Source: Desulfobulbaceae bacterium (GTDB lineage: Bacteria > Desulfobacterota > Desulfobulbia > Desulfobulbales > Desulfocapsaceae). From it: a stretch of DNA of 21,044 bases. Position numbers and translations under genes: made by a program. Shown one piece after another: positions 1-6,588 of the stretch (positions are counted from its first letter, which is position 1; each line of letters opens with the position of its first letter). The stretch covers positions 1-21,044 of the forward strand of contig JAIRRG010000162.1 of assembly GCA_031256095.1 (NCBI GenBank). Direction: 5' to 3'. The notes under the pieces were generated by a model. It ran no database searches and was not told the origin of the DNA. It saw only the letters and a list, made by a program, of their open reading frames with translations.

Positions 1-1
1 G

Positions 2-238
2 GAGTATGACCCGCTTTCGAGAATAGTCCGCACGCAAAGCGGCTACTTTGACCCCGAAGGCCAGATGCGGGCGCTGGGCGTTTCGTTCGACACCAGGCCG
101 CCGGTCAGTAAGAAATTCAACTACGATGTAAACGGTCAACTGCTCCAGAGCGAAGACGTTTTCAACGGCGCGCAACGGTATGCCTACTGTGGTTCAGTTG
201 GGCGGTTTTGTTCAACCTGCCGCAGTATGTGCCGGTGA
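2..238 (+). pseudogene. Rhs/YD-repeat protein, internal fragment
   Basis: The frame is open from the window edge to a TGA at 236-238. The translation has the aromatic and glycine-spaced pattern of Rhs/YD repeats: EYDPLSRIVRT near the start, then KFNYDVNGQLLQSEDVF and AQRYAY. These repeats form the shell that encloses toxin domains in Rhs polymorphic toxins. Homology stops at about position 190-200, and the last 15 or so residues (SVGRFCSTCRSMCR) are rich in Cys and Arg and unlike an Rhs core. The usual hyperconserved core end and the variable C-terminal toxin are missing. The frame is followed directly, in another frame, by a PoNi-like immunity sequence, so I read this as the upstream side of a deletion scar. 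Family assignment is by pattern recognition. The gene starts outside the window. Confidence 0.65.
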
Positions 239-672
239 TTGCCAGCTTCCTCAACCGCGACCCGGAGCATGGGCACGATCCGCTGATACACGCCTTTTTC
301 GCGTCTTTAGGCGTGCCGGATTTTCCAGGGAAAAACGCGCCGGTTTTGCACCCGGATCCTTATGGGATATTGGCTGAAGGTTTGAAAGGTGGCCGGGATA
401 AGCAGGAGGCGGCCATGCTCGTCTATTTGAAGAGGTGGTACAAGAGCAAAGCCATCAAAAACTGCGTTTGGTATAACAACCACAAAGAGGCGTCTGATTG
501 CCATTTTGGCTACTGGGCCCTTGAAACCGGGATGCTGACGGCGTTGAACAAACTTGACGATTCGTCGTATCGCAACCTGAATTTTTATCCCCGCGACCTG
601 GTCGATTACGGCAAAGAACAAGGCTGGCACCAAGAATTGCGCGAAAAGCTGCTGGCCGCCCGCGCCAAGTAA
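178..672 (+). pseudogene. PoNi-type immunity protein (DUF1911), N-terminally truncated
   Basis: The C-terminal domain is recognisable from WFSWAVLFNLPQ near the 5' end through LKRWYKSKAIKNCVWYNNHK and CHFGYWALETGMLTALNKLD to DDSSYRN and YPRDLVDYGK. The spacing (WY-x-S, then W-Y-x-x-H-K, then F-G-Y-W-x-x-E, then D-D-S-S, then Y-P-x-D-L-V) is that of the PoNi C-terminal domain (DUF1911). PoNi proteins neutralise PoNe-family DNase toxins, which can be delivered on Rhs or type VI effectors. About 160 residues remain. Full proteins also have an N-terminal DUF1910 half, which is absent here. There is no ATG before the domain: the frame opens after a TAA at 109-111, inside Rhs sequence read in another frame, and the only early candidate is a TTG at 208. 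I infer that a deletion fused the Rhs body to the distal half of its immunity gene. Expression is doubtful. Confidence 0.72.
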
Positions 673-700
673 GTATTCCTAAGCATTCCATTGATCTCAC

Positions 701-726
701 TGCTTCTCGTCTCCAAACGAGGAGCA
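701..726. repeat. Short hairpin repeat of the CTCGT/ACGAG family
   Basis: TGCTTCTCGT and ACGAGGAGCA face each other across a 6-nt loop, a 10-bp stem with one T-G wobble. The same core recurs at 3938-3963, 4900-4931, 14969-14996 and in the two 52-nt elements near 15.0 and 15.4 kb. Here it lies 28 nt after the PoNi fragment and could end transcription in either direction, but no T-run follows it. Confidence 0.6.
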
Positions 727-842
727 GCCAGGCCTTGATCCCCTTGTGACTTGTGTCGAAACCTTGGCGCAAAAGACGCATAACGCCACTTCGCTCCGGC
801 AGCCACTGGAACCTGGCCCGACCTTCTGGTAGAATCCCCATC

Positions 843-2402
843 ATGAAAACCACATGGAGCATCGGCGACAGTATTGATCTGGAATACTTCGCGGCCCTTG
901 ACCAGGACACGCCCTATCAAACCCTGCGTGAGCGCGACCGGCAGGTTGTTGAAGAAGTCTCAGGCGCCGCCAAAGAGCAGGCGCTGGCCGCCTGGCTCCA
1001 GGCGCGGCGGCGCGAGGCTGGGCGCGCGACGCCGGGCGAGATTTTTACTTCGGCTTTAGGGGTGGTCAGGCTTTTTCTCGCCCTTTTCGGCCTCATTTTT
1101 GGTTTTGCCGCCGGCTGGGGATTTTTTATCTACCTGGGGCAAGCACCGGTCAACGTTCTCTATTTTTTTGTCGTCTTCCTCCTGCCGCAATGGTTCTTCC
1201 TGCTATTGGCTGTCGTCGCCTTGCTGCCCGGGCACGGTTTCGGCCTGTATCCACCGCTGCAATTAGCGGGAACATTGCTGCGTTACTGCTACACCGCCGC
1301 CTGGAAAAAATTGTTTAACTGTCTCGGCGCCGAAAAACGCCTGCGTTTGACAGCCTTTGCCAGTCAGGGACGATTGTTTGCCGGGCGGCTAGGCAAGGTT
1401 TTTTTCTGGCTGGCCGTCTCCTTGACGCAAATTTTTGCCTGCGCCATCAATATCGGGGTGCTGGCTTCGGCGCTGTTGAAGATCGCTGTCACCGATCTTG
1501 CCTTTGGCTGGCAATCGACCATGGCTTTTTCCGCGGAAAAGCTCTTTGCCGCGGTGCGTTTTTTGGCCTTGCCCTGGTCGTGGCTATGGCCGGAAGGGGT
1601 TGGCCATCCCAGTCTGGTCCAGATCGTCGGCAGTCACATTGTTTTGAAAGAGGGAATCGTCCGCCTGCAAAGCGAAGACCTGGTTTCCTGGTGGCCATTT
1701 CTTCTGCTCTGTCTCGTGGCCTATGGCCTCCTGCCGCGGCTGGTTCTGTGGTTGTTCTGCCGCTGGCAAGGGCGGCGGGCGCTGGCGCAAAGCCTGTCGC
1801 GGATGCCGGAAGCCGACGAACTGTGGCAGCGGATGCGTAGTCCTTTGGTCACAACCGCTGGCCTGCCCGACACTGGTGGCGAGATTGCCATTACCATGCC
1901 TGCGACACCCCGCAAAGAGCGGCCAGAGAGCGCGCCAGCCCGCCCGGCTCTGCTCCTTGTTCCAGCGGAACTTCAGCCTGACTTGCCCAAGGATGCCATC
2001 ACTGATTGGCTGGCCCGGCAGGGCCTGAGCCTTACGGCGCTCCGGCCTATTCCCGCCGAGTACGGGGCGCAACTGGCCTTGCCCGCCGCCGTCGCCGAAG
2101 AGATGAAGACCCTTGCTCCGGCAGCGGCCCTGTGCCTTTTAGCCGAATCCTGGCTGCCGCCGATTGCCAGCTTTATGGAACTACTGCGGCAACTGCGCCA
2201 GGCCATCGGCTCAGAGGGACAAATCATTCTTCTCCTGATTGGCAAAGGGAAAAACGGCGAGTCGACGCCAGCGCCAGCGCCGCCATCTTCGGCCCTCGTT
2301 CCCCCTGACGATCCGGTGATGGTGACGGTGTGGCGGCAAAAACTGGCGGCGTTGGCTGACCCGGCCCTGCGTCTCCTTCCCTTCGCCGCGGAGGACTCTT
2401 GA
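843..2402 (+). CDS. DUF2868-like integral membrane protein
   Basis: A 519-residue protein. An acidic N-terminal segment (GDSIDLEYFAALDQ, then LRERDRQVVEEV) is followed by four clear hydrophobic stretches: about residues 74-95 and 101-130, then one around FFWLAVSLTQIFACAINIG, and a last one around WWPFLLLCLVAYGLL. The C-terminal 200 or so residues are soluble and Pro/Ala-rich. This layout matches DUF2868 proteins as I recall them, including their usual partner, a DUF3482 GTPase encoded immediately downstream. No biochemical function is known to me. The ATG at 843 was chosen because it begins MKTTWSIGDSIDLEYF; an upstream in-frame start at 753 would add 30 unconvincing residues. The ribosome binding site is weak. 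Its TGA overlaps the ATG of the next gene by one base, implying coupled translation and a joint role at the inner membrane. Confidence 0.78.
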   Translation: MKTTWSIGDSIDLEYFAALDQDTPYQTLRERDRQVVEEVSGAAKEQALAAWLQARRREAGRATPGEIFTSALGVVRLFLALFGLIFGFAAGWGFFIYLGQAPVNVLYFFVVFLLPQWFFLLLAVVALLPGHGFGLYPPLQLAGTLLRYCYTAAWKKLFNCLGAEKRLRLTAFASQGRLFAGRLGKVFFWLAVSLTQIFACAINIGVLASALLKIAVTDLAFGWQSTMAFSAEKLFAAVRFLALPWSWLWPEGVGHPSLVQIVGSHIVLKEGIVRLQSEDLVSWWPFLLLCLVAYGLLPRLVLWLFCRWQGRRALAQSLSRMPEADELWQRMRSPLVTTAGLPDTGGEIAITMPATPRKERPESAPARPALLLVPAELQPDLPKDAITDWLARQGLSLTALRPIPAEYGAQLALPAAVAEEMKTLAPAAALCLLAESWLPPIASFMELLRQLRQAIGSEGQIILLLIGKGKNGESTPAPAPPSSALVPPDDPVMVTVWRQKLAALADPALRLLPFAAEDS

Positions 2403-3796
2403 TGCCGGTGCTGGAGATTGCTGTTATCGGCCATCCCAACGAGGGAAAATCATCGGTTCTATCGACCTTGGCCGAAGACGACTCGGTGCGGGTCAGCCCC
2501 TTTCCCGGCGAGACCACCAAATGCCGCGCTTTCCCGGTGCTGATCGACGGGCGGGAAATTTTGCGTTTCATCGACACACCGGGTTTTCAACACCCGGAAC
2601 GCCTGCTTTATGAACTGAAAAAGCTGGCTGGCAAGGAGGCTAATCCCGCCGAGGCGCTACGCCAGCGTTTCGTGAGCGATACGAGTTTGCGTGACGATCT
2701 TGAGCTACTGGCTCCGGTGGCCCGAGGGGCGGCGATTCTCTATGTCGCCGATGGTTCACGGCCACTGCGCCAGGTTGACCGCGACGAGATGGAGGCACTC
2801 AGGCTGACCGAGCGGCCCCGCATGGCGGTTATCAATTGCAAGGATGATGACCAGCGCTACCTTGAAGACTGGCGCAGCGAATTCCGCCGCAATTTCAACG
2901 CCAACCGCATGTTCAACGCCCACCGCGTCACCTACGCCGAACGTATCGCCCTGCTCGACGCCCTGCAAGCCATCGACCAGGAATGGCAGCCGGTAATTGC
3001 CGAAGTGGTGGCGGCGGTAAAAAAGGATTGGCAGGCGCGTCTCGACACTAGCGTTGAAATTATACTGGCCATGCTCGAAGAGATTCTCGCCTTCCGCCTC
3101 AACGAAAGCCGCTCTCGCCTCAGGGATGAGGCGGCCTTCATGGCGCGGTTGCGGAAAAAATACTGCGCCAGTGTCGCCGAAAAGGAAAAACGGGCGCAGG
3201 AACGTTTGCGCGATCTGTTCCGGCACCGGCGTTTTTACTACCGGCTGGCTGGTCACTCGATTCTTGATCAAGACCTGTTCAGCGAAACCACCTGGAGCCT
3301 GCTTGGCCTCAGCCGTCAGCAACTGGTGATTTTGGGGGCTTTGGGGGGAGCGGCCGTGGCCGTGGGCTTGGATGCCCTGGCTGGCGGCGCTTCCCTTGGC
3401 CTTTTTGCCTCGCTGGGTGGGGTGGTTGGCGCGGCGGGCGCCTGGCTCGGCGGCGAGCAGCTGGTCAAGGGGGTGAAGATTATAGGCATCCCTTTGGGTG
3501 AAGAGTCGCTGCAGATCGGCCCGAACAGCAACATCAACCTGCTGTTTGTCCTCATGAACCGCATGTTTCTCTATTTTCAGGAGACCATCAACTGGGCGCA
3601 TGGCCGCCGCGATTATCCGGAAGCCGTGGCCACCGCCGGTCAGGCCGGTTTTACCCAACGCTGGCCCGCCGGCCAGATCAAGACCTGCCGCGCCTGGTTC
3701 GAGGCGCTTATCCATGACGAGAGCGAGACGGTTTCCCGCCTGCGCCCGGAAATGCGAGAGATCATCGCCGCCTCTTTGATGGAAATCAGCAGATAG
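2402..3796 (+). CDS. DUF3482-like GTPase
   Basis: A 464-residue P-loop GTPase. G1 is GHPNEGKS at residues 10-17. The switch I region holds FPGETTK. G3 is DTPG at 58-61. The expected G4 NKxD is replaced by NCKD at about 145-148, so base recognition may differ. The middle is a charged, probably helical region (EKEKRAQERLRDLFRHRRF). Around residues 305-345 a Gly/Ala-rich hydrophobic segment (ALGGAAVAVGLDALAGGASL, continuing) could insert in or pack against membrane. The family resembles Era/YihA-type GTPases at the N-terminus; I recall this architecture as DUF3482. GGAGG at 2390-2394 sits 7 nt before the ATG, and the start overlaps the stop of the membrane-protein gene, so the two products are probably partners. 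The stop codon lies inside a perfect palindrome (3792-3822). Role unknown. Confidence 0.85.
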   Translation: MPVLEIAVIGHPNEGKSSVLSTLAEDDSVRVSPFPGETTKCRAFPVLIDGREILRFIDTPGFQHPERLLYELKKLAGKEANPAEALRQRFVSDTSLRDDLELLAPVARGAAILYVADGSRPLRQVDRDEMEALRLTERPRMAVINCKDDDQRYLEDWRSEFRRNFNANRMFNAHRVTYAERIALLDALQAIDQEWQPVIAEVVAAVKKDWQARLDTSVEIILAMLEEILAFRLNESRSRLRDEAAFMARLRKKYCASVAEKEKRAQERLRDLFRHRRFYYRLAGHSILDQDLFSETTWSLLGLSRQQLVILGALGGAAVAVGLDALAGGASLGLFASLGGVVGAAGAWLGGEQLVKGVKIIGIPLGEESLQIGPNSNINLLFVLMNRMFLYFQETINWAHGRRDYPEAVATAGQAGFTQRWPAGQIKTCRAWFEALIHDESETVSRLRPEMREIIAASLMEISR

Positions 3797-3822
3797 GGGC
3801 GGGTTTGAAACCCGCCCCTATC
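3792..3822. repeat. Perfect 15-bp-stem palindrome overlapping a stop codon
   Basis: GATAGGGGCGGGTTT is followed by one G and then its exact reverse complement. The TAG stop of the GTPase gene (3794-3796) is part of the left arm. An imperfect relative of the same element (AGGGCGAGTTTGAAACC) occurs at about 4883-4899, so this is a repeat family and not a one-off terminator. It may nonetheless stop transcription or protect the mRNA 3' end. Confidence 0.8.
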
Positions 3823-3832
3823 AATGGTTTGG

Positions 3833-3910
3833 CCGTAGGGGCGACATTTTGTCGCCCCTAATACCCATTGTGCCGCGACCATGACGGGCGGCAGGTTGCC
3901 GCCCCTACGG
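3833..3910. repeat. Nested palindromic element with two inner hairpins
   Basis: Outer arms CCGTAGGGGC (3833-3842) and GCCCCTACGG (3901-3910) are exact reverse complements. Inside, TAGGGGCGACA (3836-3846) pairs with TGTCGCCCCTA (3850-3860), and GGGCGGCA (3886-3893) pairs with TGCCGCCC (3897-3904). The layout resembles a REP/BIME-type or small MITE-like element. No coding potential seen. Confidence 0.75.
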
Positions 3911-3937
3911 ATGGTTTGGTGAATGATTTACCCTTGC

Positions 3938-3963
3938 TGCCCCTCGCCTCTTGACGAGGGGCA
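3938..3963. repeat. Short hairpin repeat of the CTCGT/ACGAG family
   Basis: TGCCCCTCG (3938-3946) pairs perfectly with CGAGGGGCA (3955-3963) across an 8-nt loop. It lies 32 nt beyond the end of the frameshifted lipoprotein gene, which is read toward it, so it may serve as that gene's 3' structure. Confidence 0.65.
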
Positions 3964-3995
3964 GAGGAGGATTGGACTTTAATACCAACTACTAC

Positions 3996-4548
3996 TCATT
4001 TCTGAGGCAGCGCTGGTTCCTCTATTGTAGTAATTTTAATACCGGACAAATCTATTTGATACGATTTAAGCTCAGCTCCATCTTTTTTAGTAAAAACACC
4101 TCTCATCGGAAACTCAGCTCCTTGTTTCAGCACAAAAGAGAAGGTGACTTTGCCTTTAAATTCCGGATCTTCACCATTACTACTAGCACCTATCCCCCGG
4201 TTGGGAATAGTGTCATGGCCGTCAATTAACTGAAAATCTATTTAAGGCGGTTGGTTGTGTCGGTGTCGCACCTCCACCTAAGCTAGACATACCGAAACTA
4301 ATAATAGGTAGTGTTGGTTTCTTCTTTAAAAAAATGACAGCATAGCCTTTCGATGTATCAGAATCATATTTCGGGATACGAACGATATCATTTAACACAT
4401 AGGTATCATCAGTCGTCGAAAAAACCTGGCCTTTTCCATAGCCCTTTAATATTGCGCCCTTATCTTTGTCACATGCAATTAAACACTGTATTGTTACAAA
4501 CATCATAAGTGTCACAGCAAATACGCTTACCGCCTTCGACCTCTTCAT
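3996..4548 (-). pseudogene. Putative lipoprotein gene with a one-base frameshift
   Basis: The start at 4548 follows a strong ribosome binding site (AAGGAGGGGG, about 6 nt spacing). The product begins MKRSKAVSVFAVTLMMFVT and has a lipobox LIAC with Cys26, predicting a lipid-anchored envelope protein. The first frame ends at a TGA (4222-4224) after 108 residues, just past GGGATPTQPTALNRF. The next frame continues without a break as QLIDGHDTIPNRGIGASSNG, then EFKGKVTFSFVLKQGAEFPM, to a TGA at 3996-3998 and a PALPQK end. Removing one base from the AAAA run at 4233-4236 (plus strand) joins both into a 183-residue protein. The continuity shows one ancestral gene. Whether the shift is a real mutation, phase variation or a sequencing error cannot be told here. 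Family not recognised. The gene is AT-richer than its neighbours, suggesting acquisition. Confidence 0.75.
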
Positions 4549-4574
4549 ATTTTTCCCCCTCCTTCCCGATAATG

Positions 4575-4598
4575 AAAAAACGTTCCCACCCACTGGGA
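4575..4598 (-). terminator. Terminator-like hairpin in the lipoprotein leader
   Basis: On the minus strand TCCCA, a 5-nt loop and TGGGA are followed by ACG and six Ts. The stem is only 5 bp, so it is weak. It lies about 26 nt before the start codon of the lipoprotein gene, downstream of another hairpin, which is the arrangement of a transcription attenuator. Confidence 0.35.
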
Positions 4599-4642
4599 GA
4601 TGGGGGGACGCCGGGCAGGCAGCTTGGTCGTTGCCATGGAAA

Positions 4643-4676
4643 CAGCCACCCTGGCGCTAAGCGCTGGTGCTGGCTG
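4643..4676 (-). promoter_or_regulatory. Imperfect hairpin in the lipoprotein 5' leader
   Basis: CAGCCA (4643-4648) pairs with TGGCTG (4671-4676), and GCGC-TAA-GCGC forms the tip with an internal loop between. It could fold on either strand. Because it sits between promoter-like sequences and the terminator-like hairpin, I read it as leader RNA structure. It matches no riboswitch consensus that I know. Confidence 0.3.
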
Positions 4677-4808
4677 GTGCTAATGGTAAGTATCCCCTCG
4701 AAAGATTGTAGCGTTTGGAAGTAGAAATTTCCATAATTTGGTTACGAGGGGGAAAATTGTTCGAGTTTTAGTTTAGAAATGGTATTATGATACAATTTTC
4801 TAAATAAA

Positions 4809-4848
4809 ATTATAAGCGTTCATTAAACAAAAAGATTGATACAGTCAA
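4809..4848 (-). promoter_or_regulatory. Possible promoter for the lipoprotein gene
   Basis: On the minus strand TTGACT (4848-4843) is followed after 17 nt by TAATGA (4825-4820), a poor -10. A perfect TATAAT lies further on at 4814-4809 but is too far from TTGACT to pair with it. The surroundings are AT-rich. Transcripts from here would carry a leader of roughly 250 nt. Confidence 0.3.
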
Positions 4849-4880
4849 GGGGGAATTTACCGAATTTTTACCGAAGGCAG

Positions 4881-4931
4881 GCAGGGCGAGTTTGAAACCT
4901 GCTGCTCCTCGTCAGGAGACGAAGGGCAGCA
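4881..4931. repeat. Composite of two hairpin repeat types
   Basis: The first half (4881-4902: GCAGG, then GCGAGTTTGAAA, then CCTGC) is a degenerate copy of the palindrome at 3792-3822. The second half (TGCTGCTCCTCGT at 4900-4912, loop CAGGAG, ACGAAGGGCAGCA at 4919-4931) belongs to the CTCGT/ACGAG hairpin family. The two types are directly joined here. Confidence 0.6.
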
Positions 4932-5028
4932 AGGGCAAACCTATCGCCTCATTCGCTTGGCGTTGGGATGGAGGCGATAAACACCATCTCGGCCTGGGAA
5001 GACTTTTCCGCCGGGGCAGGCGGCGGAG

Positions 5029-6582
5029 TTATTCCCACTCGATGGTGGCTGGCGGTTTTGAGGAAATATCGTAGACGACGCGGTTGACGCCGCGCACTTC
5101 GTTGATGATGCGGTTCGAGATGACGGCCAAGATGTCGTAGGGCAGGCGGCTCCAATCGGCGGTCATGGCGTCGCGCGAATCGACGGCGCGCAGGGCAATG
5201 ACGTGTTCATAAGTGCGGCCATCGCCCATGACGCCGACGGTCTGAATCGGCAAGAGCACCGCGAACGATTGCCAGACGCGGCGATACCAGCCGGATTTTG
5301 TCATCTCTTCGAGGACAATGGCGTCGGCCTGGCGCAAGATGGTCAGCCGTTCTTCGGTGATTTCGCCGAGGACGCGGATGCCCAGTCCCGGTCCCGGAAA
5401 GGGCTGGCGGTGGATGGCCTCGTCCGGCAGGCCAAGTTCCTGGCCAAGCTGGCGCACCTCGTCCTTGAACAGTTCACGCAGCGGTTCAATCAGCGTCAAG
5501 CGCATGATCTCTGGCAGGCCGCCAACGTTGTGGTGCGACTTGATCGGGGCGGCGCCGCGAAAGGACACCGACTCGATGACATCGGGATAGAGGGTGCCCT
5601 GGACGAGAAAATCAACCTGTCCTATTTTATGGGCTTCTTGCTCAAAAATTTCGATGAAGCCGCGGCCTATTCGTTTACGCTTCTCTTCCGGGTCGCTGAC
5701 GCCTTGCAGACGACTGAGGAAGTAGCGGCTGGCATCAACATCAATGAGATTTAATTTACTGTTTTCTTTGAAAAATTTTAATATCGTCGCCGATTCGCCG
5801 CCGCGCATCAGGCCGTTGTCGACGTGGATGCAGGTGAGCCGGTCGCCAATCGCCTTATCAACAAGAGCCGCCGCCACTGACGAATCGACGCCGCCGGACA
5901 GGGCGCAGATGGCCCGCCGCTCCTGAACCTGTTGGTGGATGGCCGCCACCGTGGCGTCGATGAAGGAGCGCATGGTCCAACTGGGGCTGCAAGCGCAGAC
6001 CTGAAAGAGAAAATTGCCGAGGATTTCCGTGCCGATCAAGGTGTGCGCCACCTCCGGATGGAACTGGACGCCAATAAAGGGCTGGCTTTTATGCCGTACC
6101 GCCGCGCAGGGTGAATGAGCGCTTTCGGCGCTGGCGACAAAATCATCGGGCAAGCGCTCAATGCGGTCACCGTGACTCATCCACACCTGATACGCTTCTT
6201 GGACGGCAAGATCGGCGAAGATGCCCATCGGCTCGGCGATTTTCAGGTCAGCGCGGCCAAATTCGCGTTTCTCGGCCTTTTCAACGATACCGCCCAGTTG
6301 CTGGACCATCAACTGCGCACCGTAACAAATTCCCAGAACCGGGATGCCCAGGCTGAAGATACCGGGGTCGCTGCGCGGCGCCTCCTGGTCGTAGACCGAG
6401 CACGGGCCGCCGGACAGCACCAGGCCCTTGGGACGCATCGCCCGGATTTTATCGAGCGATGTCGAAAAGGGATGGATTTCGCAAAACACCTTCTGCTCGC
6501 GGATGCGGCGGGCGATCAGTTGGGTGGTTTGGGAACCAAACTCGAGGATGACGATCTTTTCGCGGTGACTATCCCTGTCCGT
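5029..6582 (-). CDS. guaA: GMP synthase (glutamine-hydrolysing)
   Basis: Converts XMP to GMP using ATP and glutamine. An N-terminal class I amidotransferase domain is followed by an ATP-pyrophosphatase domain and the C-terminal dimerisation domain ending KPPATIEWE. Counting from the ACG at 6580-6582, the protein has 517 residues and the nucleophile Cys is residue 86 (in GICYGAQLM), as in E. coli. The His/Glu partners are in VQFHPEV (about 175 and 177), and the PP-loop SGGVDSS is at 229-235. The conserved N-terminus REKIVILEFGSQTTQLIARR is in frame, but no ATG, GTG or TTG lies between the guaB stop and it; the first GTG (6489) would remove 31 residues of the domain. ACG gives the best length but lacks a clear ribosome binding site. 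ILEFGSQ replaces the common ILDFGSQ. It follows guaB with 6 nt between stop and ACG, so the two are co-transcribed. Confidence 0.95.
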   Translation of the reverse strand, partial: TDRDSHREKIVILEFGSQTTQLIARRIREQKVFCEIHPFSTSLDKIRAMRPKGLVLSGGPCSVYDQEAPRSDPGIFSLGIPVLGICYGAQLMVQQLGGIVEKAEKREFGRADLKIAEPMGIFADLAVQEAYQVWMSHGDRIERLPDDFVASAESAHSPCAAVRHKSQPFIGVQFHPEVAHTLIGTEILGNFLFQVCACSPSWTMRSFIDATVAAIHQQVQERRAICALSGGVDSSVAAALVDKAIGDRLTCIHVDNGLMRGGESATILKFFKENSKLNLIDVDASRYFLSRLQGVSDPEEKRKRIGRGFIEIFEQEAHKIGQVDFLVQGTLYPDVIESVSFRGAAPIKSHHNVGGLPEIMRLTLIEPLRELFKDEVRQLGQELGLPDEAIHRQPFPGPGLGIRVLGEITEERLTILRQADAIVLEEMTKSGWYRRVWQSFAVLLPIQTVGVMGDGRTYEHVIALRAVDSRDAMTADWSRLPYDILAVISNRIINEVRGVNRVVYDISSKPPATIEWE

Positions 6583-6588
6583 GGCGTT

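Larger units (their letters stand above)
4549..5028. other. Intergenic region: leader, AT-rich block, composite repeat
   Basis: No gene is supported on either strand over these 480 bases. From left to right it holds a terminator-like hairpin and a larger imperfect hairpin (both in the leader of the minus-strand lipoprotein gene), an AT-rich block at about 4700-4860 with promoter-like hexamers, and a composite hairpin repeat at 4881-4931. The last 100 bases before the guaA stop show nothing I can name. Confidence 0.6.

Noticed and set aside
3951..4229. Plus-strand frame beginning MTRGRGGLDF
   Set aside because: It lies opposite the second part of the frameshifted lipoprotein gene, whose minus-strand frame has better composition.
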